From Streptomyces sp. XD-27 (GTDB lineage Bacteria > Actinomycetota > Actinomycetes > Streptomycetales > Streptomycetaceae): a stretch of 64,000 nucleotides of DNA. Every line of letters starts with the position of its first letter. Position 1 is the stretch's first letter. Positions 1 to 8,483 of this stretch are shown here, in pieces. The translations under genes and the position numbers were made by a program. The notes beneath the pieces are model-generated. The model was not told the DNA's origin. It saw only the letters and a program-made list of their open reading frames with translations, and ran no database searches. The stretch covers positions 6,386,001 to 6,450,000 of the forward strand of contig NZ_CP130713.1 in NCBI RefSeq assembly GCF_030553055.1, given 5' to 3'.

Positions 1-402
1 CGGGAGGAGGCCGAGGCGCACTCCCGCGAGCTGCTGGACCGCGTCGGGCTCGCCGACCAGGCGCCCAAGTACCCGGCCCAGCTCTCCGGCGGCCAGCAGC
101 AGCGGGTCGCGATCGCCCGCGCGCTGGCCATGAAGCCCAAGGTGATGCTCTTCGACGAGCCGACGTCCGCGCTCGACCCGGAGATGATCAACGAGGTCCT
201 GGAGGTCATGCGGCAGCTGGCCCGGGAGGGGATGACGATGGTCGTCGTCACCCACGAGATGGGCTTCGCCCGGTCCGCCGCGAACCGGGTCGTGTTCATG
301 GCCGACGGCGCCGTCGTGGAGGACCGCACCCCGGAGGAGTTCTTCACCGCGCCCCGCAGCGAACGCGCCAAGGACTTCCTCTCCAAGATCCTCAAGCACT
401 GA
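1..402 (+). CDS. gluA: Amino acid (glutamate-type) ABC transporter ATP-binding protein, 5' truncated
   Basis: The open frame runs from the first base, so the start and Walker A lie outside the window. What remains is the C-terminal half of an ABC ATPase: signature [16 protein letters not shown], Walker [13 protein letters not shown], and the H-loop histidine in VVTHEMGF. This is the polar amino acid (GlnQ/GluA) pattern, which energises uptake from the cytoplasmic face of the membrane. A lipoprotein of the SBP_bac_3 type and two HisM-type permeases follow at once, so this is the first visible gene of a four-gene importer operon. The order ATPase-binding protein-permease-permease is that of gluABCD in Corynebacterium and Streptomyces; the substrate is inferred from that order only. 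Confidence 0.93.
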   Translation, partial: REEAEAHSRELLDRVGLADQAPKYPAQLSGGQQQRVAIARALAMKPKVMLFDEPTSALDPEMINEVLEVMRQLAREGMTMVVVTHEMGFARSAANRVVFMADGAVVEDRTPEEFFTAPRSERAKDFLSKILKH

Positions 403-409
403 CCGGGCG

Positions 410-1357
410 GTGACAGCGATGAGACCTCTCAGGCCGCTGAGGCCGTGCCGCCCGGCACGCACCCGCCGTACGGTCGCCGCCCTGCTCCTCGCCCTCCTCG
501 CCGCCGCCTGCGGCAAAGAGGGCAGCCCGCCGGTCAAGGGCCCGGAGATCGACAAGCTGCCCGTCTACAAGGTGGACACCGGTTTCCGGCTGCCGGAATC
601 CGGCACCTGGCGCAAGGCCAAGAGCCGCGGCCACCTGGTCGTCGGGGCCAAGGAGGACCAGCCGTACCTGGGCGAGAAGGACCCCGCCACGGGCCGCTAC
701 TCCGGCTTCGACATCGAGATCGCCAGGATGATGTCCGCCTCCCTCGGCTTCGACCCGAAGACCATCCGGTTCCGCACCATCGCCTCCGCCAACCGCGAGA
801 CCGCGCTGCAGAACGGCCAGATCGACTACTACGTGGGCACCTACACCATCAACGACCTGCGCAAACGACAGGTCGGCTTCGCCGGGCCCTACTATCTGGC
901 GGGCCAGTCCCTGCTGGTGCGCAAGGACGAGAAGAACATCCACGGACCGGACGATCTGGCCGGCAAGAAGGTCTGCTCCGCCGCCGGCTCCACGCCGCTG
1001 CAGCGCATCCAGAACGACTACCCCGACGCCGACCCCGTCGCGTACGACACCTACTCGGTCTGCGTCGACAACCTCCTCACCCTCCAGGTGGCCGCCGTCA
1101 CCACGGACGACACCATCCTCCTCGGCTACGCGGCCAAGGTCCCCGAAGACCTCAAGATCGTCGGCAGGCCGTTCTCCGAGGAGCCGTACGGCATCGGCGT
1201 CCCCAAGGGGGACAACGCGCTGCGCTTCGCCCTCGACGACGCCATCGCGGCCCACGAGAAGAACGGCGACTGGAAGCGGGCGTACGAGGCCACCCTCGGC
1301 CTGTCCGGGGTGCCCGCCCCGAAACCGCCGCCCATCGACCGCTACCCGGCCGACTGA
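410..1357 (+). CDS. gluB: Glutamate-type ABC transporter substrate-binding lipoprotein
   Basis: Encodes 315 residues. An Arg-rich N-terminus leads into a hydrophobic stretch and the lipobox LLAAAC, so the protein should be secreted and lipid-anchored to the outer membrane face. The rest is a family 3 extracellular solute-binding protein, with motifs such as GRYSGFDIEIARMM and YYVGTYTINDLRKR typical of polar amino acid receptors. It starts eight bases after the ATPase stop. GTG at 410 and ATG at 419 are both possible starts and neither has a strong Shine-Dalgarno. It would capture the amino acid and hand it to the permeases encoded downstream. Confidence 0.9.
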   Translation: MTAMRPLRPLRPCRPARTRRTVAALLLALLAAACGKEGSPPVKGPEIDKLPVYKVDTGFRLPESGTWRKAKSRGHLVVGAKEDQPYLGEKDPATGRYSGFDIEIARMMSASLGFDPKTIRFRTIASANRETALQNGQIDYYVGTYTINDLRKRQVGFAGPYYLAGQSLLVRKDEKNIHGPDDLAGKKVCSAAGSTPLQRIQNDYPDADPVAYDTYSVCVDNLLTLQVAAVTTDDTILLGYAAKVPEDLKIVGRPFSEEPYGIGVPKGDNALRFALDDAIAAHEKNGDWKRAYEATLGLSGVPAPKPPPIDRYPAD

Positions 1358-1374
1358 GGAGGAAGACCGCCGCC

Positions 1375-2019
1375 ATGGACGTACTCACCGAGAACTGGTC
1401 GCTCTACGGCGACGGCCTGCTGGGCACCGTGGAGCTGACAGGCTACGCGTCCCTGCTCGCGCTCGGCCTCGGCATCCTCATGGCCGCCTTCCGCGTCGCG
1501 CCGGTCGGCTCGCTGCGGGTGATCGGCGCCACCTGGGTGAACGTACTGCGCAACACCCCACTCACCCTGCTGTTCTTCGCCGTCCTGCTGGGCATGCCGC
1601 GCTTCGGCGTCCAGCTGCCCTTCACCACCTTCGCCGTGCTGGCGCTGGGCTGCTACACCTCCGCGTTCATCTGCGAGGCGGTGCGCTCCGGCATCAACAC
1701 GGTGCCGGTCGGGCAGGGCGAGGCGGCCCGCAGCCTCGGGATGACCTTCGAGCAGACGCTCGGCACGGTCGTCCTCCCGCAGGCGTTCCGCTCCGTCATC
1801 CCGCCCATCGGCTCGACGCTGATCGCGCTGGCCAAGAACTCCGCCATCGCCGGGTCCTTCAGCGTCACCGAGCTGCTGGGCGTCTACCGGCCGCTCAACG
1901 AGCTCGGCTACAGCATCATCTGGTCCTTCGTCTGGATCGCCGCCGGCTATCTGATCGTCACCCTCACCATCAGCCTGATCTTCAACCTCCTGGAGAAGTA
2001 CTGGGGAGTCGCCCGATGA
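1375..2019 (+). CDS. gluC: Glutamate-type ABC transporter permease (GluC-like)
   Basis: Encodes 214 residues of the HisM/GlnP permease family with several membrane segments. The EAA-loop region reads EAARSLGMTF followed by LPQAFRSVIPP, which contacts the ATPase. ATG at 1375 is preceded by an AGGAGGA purine run about ten bases upstream. Its 3' end overlaps the next permease by four bases (ATGA), implying translational coupling. With the second permease it should form the membrane channel of the importer. Confidence 0.92.
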   Translation: MDVLTENWSLYGDGLLGTVELTGYASLLALGLGILMAAFRVAPVGSLRVIGATWVNVLRNTPLTLLFFAVLLGMPRFGVQLPFTTFAVLALGCYTSAFICEAVRSGINTVPVGQGEAARSLGMTFEQTLGTVVLPQAFRSVIPPIGSTLIALAKNSAIAGSFSVTELLGVYRPLNELGYSIIWSFVWIAAGYLIVTLTISLIFNLLEKYWGVAR

Positions 2020-2876
2020 CCACCACCGCGCTGTACGACATCCCCGGCCCCCGGACCCGGCGCCGCCACCTCGCCTACGGCCTCGCATCGACGGCGGCGA
2101 TCATCGGGCTCGTCGCCTGGATCGTCTACCGGCTGGTCGACACCGACCAGTTCGAGGCCGTCAAGTGGCGGCCCTTCCAGTACGAGGGCATCCAGGAGCT
2201 GCTGCTGGAGGGGCTGGGCAACACGCTCAAGGCCTTTGCGATCGCCGCCGGTCTGGCGCTCGCGCTGGGCGCCGTGCTGGCCACCGGACGGCTGTCCGAC
2301 TTCCGCGTGGTGCGCTGGGTCTCGACGCTGGTGGTGGAGTTCTTCCGGGCGATGCCTGTCCTGGTGATGATCTTCTTCGTCTTCGTCGCGCTGGAGGTGA
2401 AGCCGCTGCCCGCCCTGGTCGCCGGACTGACCCTCTACAACGGCTCGGTCCTCGCCGAGGTGTTCCGCGCGGGCGTCAACTCCGTCGAGCGCGGGCAGCG
2501 GGAGGCCGCGTACTCGCTCGGCATGCGCAAGACGCAGGTGATGACGTACATCCTGGTGCCGCAGGGCGTACGGGCGATGCTGCCGGCGGTCATCAGCCAG
2601 CTGGTGGTGACGCTCAAGGACACCTCGCTCGGCTTCCTCATCACCTACGAGGAGTTCCTGCACGCCGGGAAGCTGATCGCCAGCAACCTCGACTACGACC
2701 TGCCCTTCATCCCGGTCGTCCTGGTCATCTCGCCGATCTACATCGGGATGTGCATGCTGCTGTCGTGGTTCGCCAACTGGGTGGCCAAGCGGCAGCGGCG
2801 CAGCGTGAAGACCGAGGCGGTCGAGGTGGCCCGCCCGGAACCGGGCACCTTGCTCCCGGGCGGGCCGCAGCCGTAG
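2016..2876 (+). CDS. gluD: Glutamate-type ABC transporter permease (GluD-like)
   Basis: Encodes 286 residues, the second HisM-type permease. After a short cytoplasmic N-terminus there are several transmembrane stretches and an EAA loop (REAAYSLGMRK, then ILVPQGVRAMLP). A longer polar C-terminal tail (RRSVKTEAVEVARPEPG) is usual for GluD relative to GluC. The ATGA overlap with the upstream permease indicates coupled translation. It is the last gene of this operon; a 388-bp gene-free stretch follows. Confidence 0.92.
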   Translation: MTTTALYDIPGPRTRRRHLAYGLASTAAIIGLVAWIVYRLVDTDQFEAVKWRPFQYEGIQELLLEGLGNTLKAFAIAAGLALALGAVLATGRLSDFRVVRWVSTLVVEFFRAMPVLVMIFFVFVALEVKPLPALVAGLTLYNGSVLAEVFRAGVNSVERGQREAAYSLGMRKTQVMTYILVPQGVRAMLPAVISQLVVTLKDTSLGFLITYEEFLHAGKLIASNLDYDLPFIPVVLVISPIYIGMCMLLSWFANWVAKRQRRSVKTEAVEVARPEPGTLLPGGPQP

Positions 2877-3264
2877 CGGAGACACCCGGTGGCACGGCGA
2901 GCGTGCTGACGCGCAGGGCGCCCTTCGGCTCGCCCGGGTGGCGGCTCGTCATGTCGAGCCGTACCCGTGACGCCCGCCGCGGCCGCTCCCACGCCACCGA
3001 GACCAGTCGGCTGTCCGCCGCGCCCGAGTAGCTCGCGTCGGCGAGCGGATACGACGGAGTCCGCCGGGCAGGAATCCGGTGCCCGCGCTGGTGCCGTGCT
3101 CGGTGGTGGGCGTGAGCTCGATGCTCAGTCGTGCGGTCGCACACAAGTCCCCTCTGTCACCGCACCATTGACCGCCTCATGGGCCCATGTCACTCTCTCG
3201 GTGGTGAGAGCGCTCTCAGATTCCGTATGCCGGCACCCCGTTTCCTCGCGGCGAAAGGTTTCCC
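2877..3264 (+). other. Intergenic region, possible gene relic plus cellulase promoter
   Basis: No convincing intact gene. The first ~230 bp has coding-like base usage on the minus strand: a peptide containing SYSGAADSRLVSVAWERP and LDMTSRHPGEPKGALRVST can be read there but has no good start and runs into gluD. It may be a decayed gene. The last ~70 bp holds the operator at 3205-3218 and the leader of the GH9 gene. Confidence 0.4.
3205..3218. promoter_or_regulatory. CebR-like operator upstream of the GH9 cellulase
   Basis: TGAGAGCGCTCTCA is a perfect 14-bp palindrome 46 bp before the cellulase start. It differs from the Streptomyces cellobiose repressor CebR consensus TGGGAGCGCTCCCA by one symmetric pair. 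A LacI-family sugar-responsive repressor acting here fits the downstream cellulase. Confidence 0.7.
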
Positions 3265-5163
3265 ATGCCCGCGTTCACGGCACCCCGGCGCTCCTGGAAG
3301 AGAGCGCCCTCCCGGAAGAGAGCGCTGACGGCGCTTCTGTCCTCGGTCCTCCTCTGCACGGGGCTGGCGGCCACTCCCACGCCGGCGGCAGGCTCACCCG
3401 CCGCGGCGGCCGCGCACAGTGGAGGCCACCCGGCGGCGGCCACCCCGGTGCGGGTCAACCAGCTCGGCTATCTGCCGGACGGGCCGAAGCGGGCGACGGT
3501 GGTCAGCTCGGCCGAGCGGCCGCTGGCCTGGCAGTTGCGTGACTCCGCCGGCTCGGTGGTCGCCTCGGGCGCCACCACGGCGTACGGCACCGACGCGGCG
3601 TCCCGGGACTCGGCGCATCTGCTGGACTTCTCCTCGTACACCGGTACCGGCACCGGATACACGCTCACGGTGGACGGGCGGAGCAGCCACCCCTTCGACA
3701 TCCGCGCCGACCTCTACGACGGCCTGCGCTCCGACGCGCTGGCCTTCTTCTATCACCAGCGCAGCGGCATCCCCATCGAGGCGTCGCTGGTCGGACAGGA
3801 GTACGCCCGCCCCGCCGGCCACCTCGGGGCCGCGCCGAACCAGGGCGACACCCGCGTCCCCTGCCGGCAGGGCGATTGCGACGACACGCACGATGTCAGG
3901 GGCGGCTGGTACGACGCGGGGGACCACGGCAAGTACGTGGTCAACGGCGGCATCTCCGCCTGGCTGCTGGTGAACTCCTTCGAGCGCGCGCGGCGCGCGG
4001 GCACCGGCGACGCGCTCGGCGACTCGACCCTGGCCGTCCCCGAGCGCGGCAACCGGGTGCCCGACATCCTGGACGAAGCGCGGTGGGAGATCGACTTCCT
4101 GACGCGCATGCAGGTGCCGGCGGGCGAGCCGCACGCGGGCATGGCGTTCCACAAGATCCACGACGCCGCCTGGACCGGCATCCCCACGCATCCGCACCAG
4201 GACGACCAGCCGCGGGAGATCCACCGGCCCTCCACGGCGGCCACGCTCAACCTGGCGGCCGTCACCGCGCAGTGCGCCAGGGTCTACGCCGCGTACGACC
4301 CCGTCTACGCGGCCCGCTGCCTCCGGACCGCGCAGCAGGCTTGGAGGGCGGCCCGAGCCCACCCGGACATGATCGCCCCGGACTCGGACAGCACCGGTGG
4401 CGGCGCCTACGGGGACACCAAGGTGAGCGACGAGTTCTACTGGGCGGCGAGCGAGTTGTACGCCACCACCGGCATGCCGGCCTACCGCGACGCCGTCACG
4501 TCCTCGCCCTGGCACACGTCCGCCGACGCCTTCACGGCGTCCGGCTTCGGCTGGGCCGACACCGCCGCGCTCGGCCGCCTCACCCTGGCCACGGCTCCCA
4601 ACGCGCTGCCCGCCGCCGACCTCGCGCGGCTGCGCGGCTCCGTGGCCGAGGCCGCCGACACGCACCTGGCGACGATGGCCGGCCAGGGCTACGCCGTGCC
4701 CCTCCCCACGGACGCGTACGTGTGGGGCTCCAACAGCCAGGTGACCAACAACGCGATCGTCCTGGCCACGGCGTACGAGCTGACCGCCCGCCCGCGCTAC
4801 CGCACCGGTGTACTGGAGTCCCTGGACTACCTGCTGGGCCGCAACACCCTCGACCTGTCCTACGTCACCGGCTACGGCAAGCGGTTCGCGCGGAACCAGC
4901 ACCACCGGTTCTGGGCCCACCAGGCCGACGCCTCTCTGCCCCACCCGCCCGCCGGCTCCCTCGCGGGCGGCCCCAACGCGGCGCTCCAGGACCCGGTCGC
5001 CGAGGACAAGCTCAAGGGCTGCGCACCGGCCGCCTGCTACATCGACGACCTCCACTCGTACTCCACCAACGAGGTGACCATCAACTGGAACGCCCCCCTG
5101 GCCTGGCTCGCGGCCTTCGCCGCCGAGCAGGGCCGGACCCGTGCGAAGATCGCTTCGCAGTAA
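3265..5163 (+). CDS. Secreted glycoside hydrolase family 9 cellulase (endoglucanase)
   Basis: Encodes 632 residues. A basic N-terminus and hydrophobic stretch ending near TPTPAAGSPAAAA form a signal peptide. Residues ~55-150 are an Ig-like CelD_N domain (VRVNQLGYLPDGPKR). The GH9 catalytic barrel follows. GGWYDAGDHGKYVVNGG carries the paired acidic residues D217 and D220, HHRFW near residue 547 is the conserved His region, and STNEVTINWN carries the likely catalytic acid E603. No cellulose-binding module is visible, so this is the short theme B/D-like form. It should cleave beta-1,4-glucans outside the cell, in line with the CebR-like operator upstream. ATG 3265 has a gaaagg purine run upstream. 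Confidence 0.93.
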   Translation: MPAFTAPRRSWKRAPSRKRALTALLSSVLLCTGLAATPTPAAGSPAAAAAHSGGHPAAATPVRVNQLGYLPDGPKRATVVSSAERPLAWQLRDSAGSVVASGATTAYGTDAASRDSAHLLDFSSYTGTGTGYTLTVDGRSSHPFDIRADLYDGLRSDALAFFYHQRSGIPIEASLVGQEYARPAGHLGAAPNQGDTRVPCRQGDCDDTHDVRGGWYDAGDHGKYVVNGGISAWLLVNSFERARRAGTGDALGDSTLAVPERGNRVPDILDEARWEIDFLTRMQVPAGEPHAGMAFHKIHDAAWTGIPTHPHQDDQPREIHRPSTAATLNLAAVTAQCARVYAAYDPVYAARCLRTAQQAWRAARAHPDMIAPDSDSTGGGAYGDTKVSDEFYWAASELYATTGMPAYRDAVTSSPWHTSADAFTASGFGWADTAALGRLTLATAPNALPAADLARLRGSVAEAADTHLATMAGQGYAVPLPTDAYVWGSNSQVTNNAIVLATAYELTARPRYRTGVLESLDYLLGRNTLDLSYVTGYGKRFARNQHHRFWAHQADASLPHPPAGSLAGGPNAALQDPVAEDKLKGCAPAACYIDDLHSYSTNEVTINWNAPLAWLAAFAAEQGRTRAKIASQ

Positions 5164-5201
5164 TCGCAGGAGCAGCGGGGTTCCGGCCGTGGAGGGCGAC
5201 G

Positions 5202-5771
5202 ATGTACGCGATATCCCTGGGCGACGACGGCGCGGAGCTGCGCCCGCTGGAGCCGTGGCAGGCCGAGGAGTTCCTGGCCCACATCGACCGGGGGCGGGAG
5301 TTCATCGGGCGGTACAACGCGCTGCCCGACGTGGTCACGGACCTGGCGTCGAGCCGGGCGTTCCTCCAGGGTTACGCGGACAAGGCCGCGGCCGACACCG
5401 GGCGGATCCACGGCATCTGGGCGGACGGCACGCTGGTCGGCGCGGTCGTCTTCCGGACGATGGACGTGAAGCAGGGCACCGCCGAGGCGGGGTGCTGGCT
5501 GGAGCCGTCGGCGGTGGGCAAGGGGCTGGTGACCCGGGCCGTGCGCCTGATCATCGACTGGGCCGTCGAGGAGCGGGGCGTCCACCGCGTGGAGTGGTGG
5601 GTCTCGACGGGGAACGAGCCCAGCATCGCCGTGGCCCGGCGGCTGGGGATGACGAAGGACGGCGTGCTGCGGGAGAGCTACCTGTACCGGGGGGAGCGGC
5701 ACGACGAGGAGATCTGGTCGGTGCTCGCGCCGGAGTGGCGGGCGCACAAGCGGACGCGCCGGACCGGCTGA
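5202..5771 (+). CDS. RimJ/RimL-type GNAT N-acetyltransferase
   Basis: Encodes 189 residues of the GNAT fold in the ribosomal-protein-serine acetyltransferase branch. The acetyl-CoA region is CWLEPSAVGKGLVTRAVRLI, followed by NEPSIAVARRLGMTKDGVLRE, the usual RimL ending. The start at 5202 follows a GGAGGG ribosome binding site. The substrate may be a protein N-terminus, but the sequence does not show it. Its stop codon lies inside the 5' arm of a strong bidirectional terminator shared with the convergent phosphatase gene. Confidence 0.85.
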   Translation: MYAISLGDDGAELRPLEPWQAEEFLAHIDRGREFIGRYNALPDVVTDLASSRAFLQGYADKAAADTGRIHGIWADGTLVGAVVFRTMDVKQGTAEAGCWLEPSAVGKGLVTRAVRLIIDWAVEERGVHRVEWWVSTGNEPSIAVARRLGMTKDGVLRESYLYRGERHDEEIWSVLAPEWRAHKRTRRTG

Positions 5772-5793
5772 ACGTTTCAGCCGGTCCGGCGCG
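5755..5793. terminator. Bidirectional hairpin terminator
   Basis: An 18-bp perfect stem (5755-5772 paired with 5776-5793, core CCGGACCGGCTGAA) has a three-base loop. It overlaps the acetyltransferase stop codon and ends 11 bases before the convergent phosphatase stop, so it can end transcription from both sides. Confidence 0.85.
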
Positions 5794-5804
5794 CGCGTCG
5801 TCGG

Positions 5805-6455
5805 TCAGGACAGCTGGCCGTTGTAGTCCGGCAGCTTGAACGTGCGCTCGGCGTGGCCGCCGACCAGGTCGGTCTCGCGGTTGCCGACGTTGGCGATGAT
5901 CGTGTAGCCCTGCGCCTCGATCTTCGCCCGCTCGGCGGTCTTGTAGGCGCTGACCTCCTCGAAGAGGTCCGGCAGGTCGCGTACGTGCACGGCGGTGACC
6001 GGGTAGCCCACCGACTCGAGGTTCCACTTGGTGAGGCTGTGGATGATGCCCGGCCGCGCGGTGACGAAGATGATGTCGACGCCCCGGGACTCGGCGTAAC
6101 GCGCCAGCTCCAGCGACGGCTTGAGCGCCGGGGTGGGGAGCTGGTACCAGGGGTGGAAGTCGGTCTCCAGCGTCGTGTTGTCGATATCGAAGACGAGGGC
6201 GAGCTTCTGCCCCTGCGCGTTGGCCGTGCGCTGCTCGATGTACGGCTTGGCCTGGTCGATGACGGCCTTGACGTCGCGCTGCCAGGTGGCGTAGTCGACG
6301 TCTGCCGACGCCTGCGTGGTTGCCGCCGTGCTCAGGGCCGGGGCGGCCGCAGGGGCCGCGGTCGCCGAGGCCGTGGCGGTCGCCGTTCCCCCGAGTCCCA
6401 GGGCCAGTACAACCGAGACCGCGCCGATCCGGTGACGCACACCGCGTCCTGTCAT
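5805..6455 (-). CDS. Secreted HAD-superfamily acid phosphatase (class B/plant VSP-like)
   Basis: Encodes 216 residues. An Arg-containing N-terminus plus an Ala-rich hydrophobic segment form a signal peptide cleaved around residue 35. HAD motif I is VFDIDNTTLETD (nucleophile D90, acid D92), motif II is FVTARPG, the motif III lysine lies in YKTAERAKIEAQG, and motif IV is NVGNRETD. This is the acid phosphatase class B group, which hydrolyses phosphomonoesters outside the cell to release phosphate. GAGGG lies about eight bases before the ATG. No PHO box was recognised upstream. It is convergent with the acetyltransferase gene. Confidence 0.88.
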   Translation of the reverse strand: MTGRGVRHRIGAVSVVLALGLGGTATATASATAAPAAAPALSTAATTQASADVDYATWQRDVKAVIDQAKPYIEQRTANAQGQKLALVFDIDNTTLETDFHPWYQLPTPALKPSLELARYAESRGVDIIFVTARPGIIHSLTKWNLESVGYPVTAVHVRDLPDLFEEVSAYKTAERAKIEAQGYTIIANVGNRETDLVGGHAERTFKLPDYNGQLS

Positions 6456-6590
6456 CTTCTATCCCTCACTCTCGTTGGAGCGACGAGGCTGGTCGGCGCC
6501 TCGCCGCTCCGGTTGCTTCGGTCATGGTCACGACAGTCGGTGAACGGGGTGCGACGGGGAAGTGGCTGCTCTGTGGCGACTTACCGCCCT

Positions 6591-6638
6591 GCTCACGGCA
6601 CCCGTCGGCTTCCCGCACCGCTCACGGCACCCGTCGGC
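6591..6638. repeat. 19-bp direct repeat
   Basis: GCTCACGGCACCCGTCGGC occurs at 6591-6609 and 6620-6638, 29 bases apart, just beyond the stop of the S15-type hydrolase gene. No function is evident. Confidence 0.6.
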
Positions 6639-6648
6639 CCGGCGCGTC

Positions 6649-8268
6649 TCAGCGGTCGCGCAGCGGCACCGACAGATACGACGGGTCGTCCTGCGGCGAG
6701 GAGAAGGTCAGGTGCGCGCCCATCGGGTTGTACTCGGCGTACAACGGGTCGACGGTGTCCACGACCACGGCGAGCCGGTGCCCGGCCGGGACGTCGTAGG
6801 CCGTGGCGAACAGCTCCAGGTCCACCCCGAACGGCTGCCCCGGCACCTTGTCGTGGAAGGTGAACGGCGCGTTGCTCACCAGCTTGGCGATGCCCAGCGG
6901 GCCCACGTCGTACAGATAGGCGACCGCGGTGCCGTCGGCCTTGTCGCTGGTGACGGTGGTGTGCAGCCGCGCCGCGCCGCGGACGCGCTGCTCGGTGGCG
7001 TACCGCTCGCTCTGCCAGACGGCGGCGAAGGCGCGCGGCAGCAGCGGGATCGAGGCCACCGGAGGCAGCTTGAGGAACTGGTCGAGGGCGTTCGAGAGCA
7101 TGACGACGCCGCCGTTGGCGCCGGAGTCGATGTTCGCGGCGATCCGGCGGGTGCCGTCGAGCGGGATGCGGCGGTGGGCGGCGGGCACGGCCGACCAGCT
7201 CGGGTAGCCCTCGTGGCCGTCGCCGGTACGGGACGTCAACTGCACGGGCTGCTCGCGGTCGATGCCGTTGCGGTCGCCTTTGAGGTAGCGGTCGAACCAG
7301 CGGTGGGCGTTGGTCCACACGTCGTTGGGCAGCCCGAACAGGCCGGTGGCCTCGGCGGTGGCGTGGTCGCCGGGCCGGAACTCCAGGCGCTTGGGCCCGG
7401 TCAGCTTCTCGTAGAAGTCGGCGTACTGGTTGGGCGGGAAGATCGTGTCGCCCCAGGCGTTGCCCAGCATGATGGCCGCGCCGTTGGCGTTGATGCGGTC
7501 GAGGTACGTGGCGGGGGAGCGCTTCTTCCCCCACGCGAGCATCTGCTGCTCCTTGGACAGGTCCGAGCCGAGGAACGCCGCCATGATCTCCTTGAGTTCG
7601 GCACTCGGGCGGCCGGTCAGCGCTCCGGCGGCGCCCAGCAGCGCCCCGGCCTGGACGTGCTGGGTGCGGTTGCCGTAGATGGCCTCGGTCAGGTCCGCCC
7701 AACCGCTCATCGCCACGACGGCCTTGATCCGGGGGTCGAACCCGGAGGCCAGCAGGCTGATCCCGGCGCCGTAGGAGACGCCGCCCATGCCGATGCGGTC
7801 GGGGTCGGCGGCGGTGTGGGCGAGCGCCCAGTCGATGACCTTGGAGGCGTCGGCGATGTCCGGCGGCCCGGCCGTCTCGATCTCGCCGCCGGACTGCCAG
7901 AACCCGCGGGCGTTGTAGCCGACCACGACATATCCGGACTCGGCCAACTTCTTGGCCTGCGCGATGTATTCGATCTGCGGCATGCCCCAACTGGTGGGCA
8001 GCACGATCAGCGGGTAGCGGCGGGTGCCGTCCGCGCCGCCCGGGGTGAAGACGTTGGCGGCCAGCTTGGTGCCGCCGTCACCGGGGATGTCGACGAACTT
8101 CACGGTGGCCCCGGAGCGGGCCAGGGGGGCGCCGGCCGGGGCGCCGACCTGGGCGCTGGGCGCGGCCTGGGCGGCGGATGGGGCGACGCCGAGCGCGGCA
8201 CCGGCCAGCAGGGTCGCCGAGACGGCGGCCGCGGCCGTGGCGCGCAGAGGTATGCGGGCGTGGGTCAC
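6649..8268 (-). CDS. Secreted CocE/NonD (S15, X-Pro dipeptidyl-peptidase-like) hydrolase
   Basis: Encodes 539 residues. The GTG at 8268 is preferred because AGGAG lies five bases upstream; an ATG 33 bases further up is in frame. A signal peptide (ATAAAAVSATLLAGAALG...AQAAP) sends it out of the cell. The alpha/beta-hydrolase core has the nucleophile motif GGVSYGAG (S165 from the GTG start), the acid region GNAWGDTIFPP and the histidine region PGDHATAE. A C-terminal beta-rich domain (YLYDVGPLG..., ...SPQDDPSYLSVPL) matches the X-Pro peptidase C-domain. It is probably a peptidase or esterase; the substrate is not predictable. An imperfect GTTAC/GTAAC dyad lies in the upstream gap near 8369-8384. 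Confidence 0.87.
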   Translation of the reverse strand: MTHARIPLRATAAAAVSATLLAGAALGVAPSAAQAAPSAQVGAPAGAPLARSGATVKFVDIPGDGGTKLAANVFTPGGADGTRRYPLIVLPTSWGMPQIEYIAQAKKLAESGYVVVGYNARGFWQSGGEIETAGPPDIADASKVIDWALAHTAADPDRIGMGGVSYGAGISLLASGFDPRIKAVVAMSGWADLTEAIYGNRTQHVQAGALLGAAGALTGRPSAELKEIMAAFLGSDLSKEQQMLAWGKKRSPATYLDRINANGAAIMLGNAWGDTIFPPNQYADFYEKLTGPKRLEFRPGDHATAEATGLFGLPNDVWTNAHRWFDRYLKGDRNGIDREQPVQLTSRTGDGHEGYPSWSAVPAAHRRIPLDGTRRIAANIDSGANGGVVMLSNALDQFLKLPPVASIPLLPRAFAAVWQSERYATEQRVRGAARLHTTVTSDKADGTAVAYLYDVGPLGIAKLVSNAPFTFHDKVPGQPFGVDLELFATAYDVPAGHRLAVVVDTVDPLYAEYNPMGAHLTFSSPQDDPSYLSVPLRDR

Positions 8269-8483
8269 TGTCGCTCCTGACATGGATGCCGTGGGAGGCA
8301 TGGCGGTACGGCGGTGCGATGTGACCTGACGGTAACCTCAGGGCTTACCGCCGGTAATAGGTCGGCAAGTTACGCCTGGGTAACGATACGGAGAGCGGGT
8401 TGCGGCGGCTGCGGATCGGTGGGGGGCGCGCGGATCGGCGGGGGAAGGGTGCGCGGTTCGGTCGTGAGGCGCGGTGGCGCCGA

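Noticed and set aside
3394..5055. A 553-codon minus-strand frame over the GH9 gene
   Set aside because: Antisense shadow. The GH9 catalytic motifs and signal peptide are on the plus strand.
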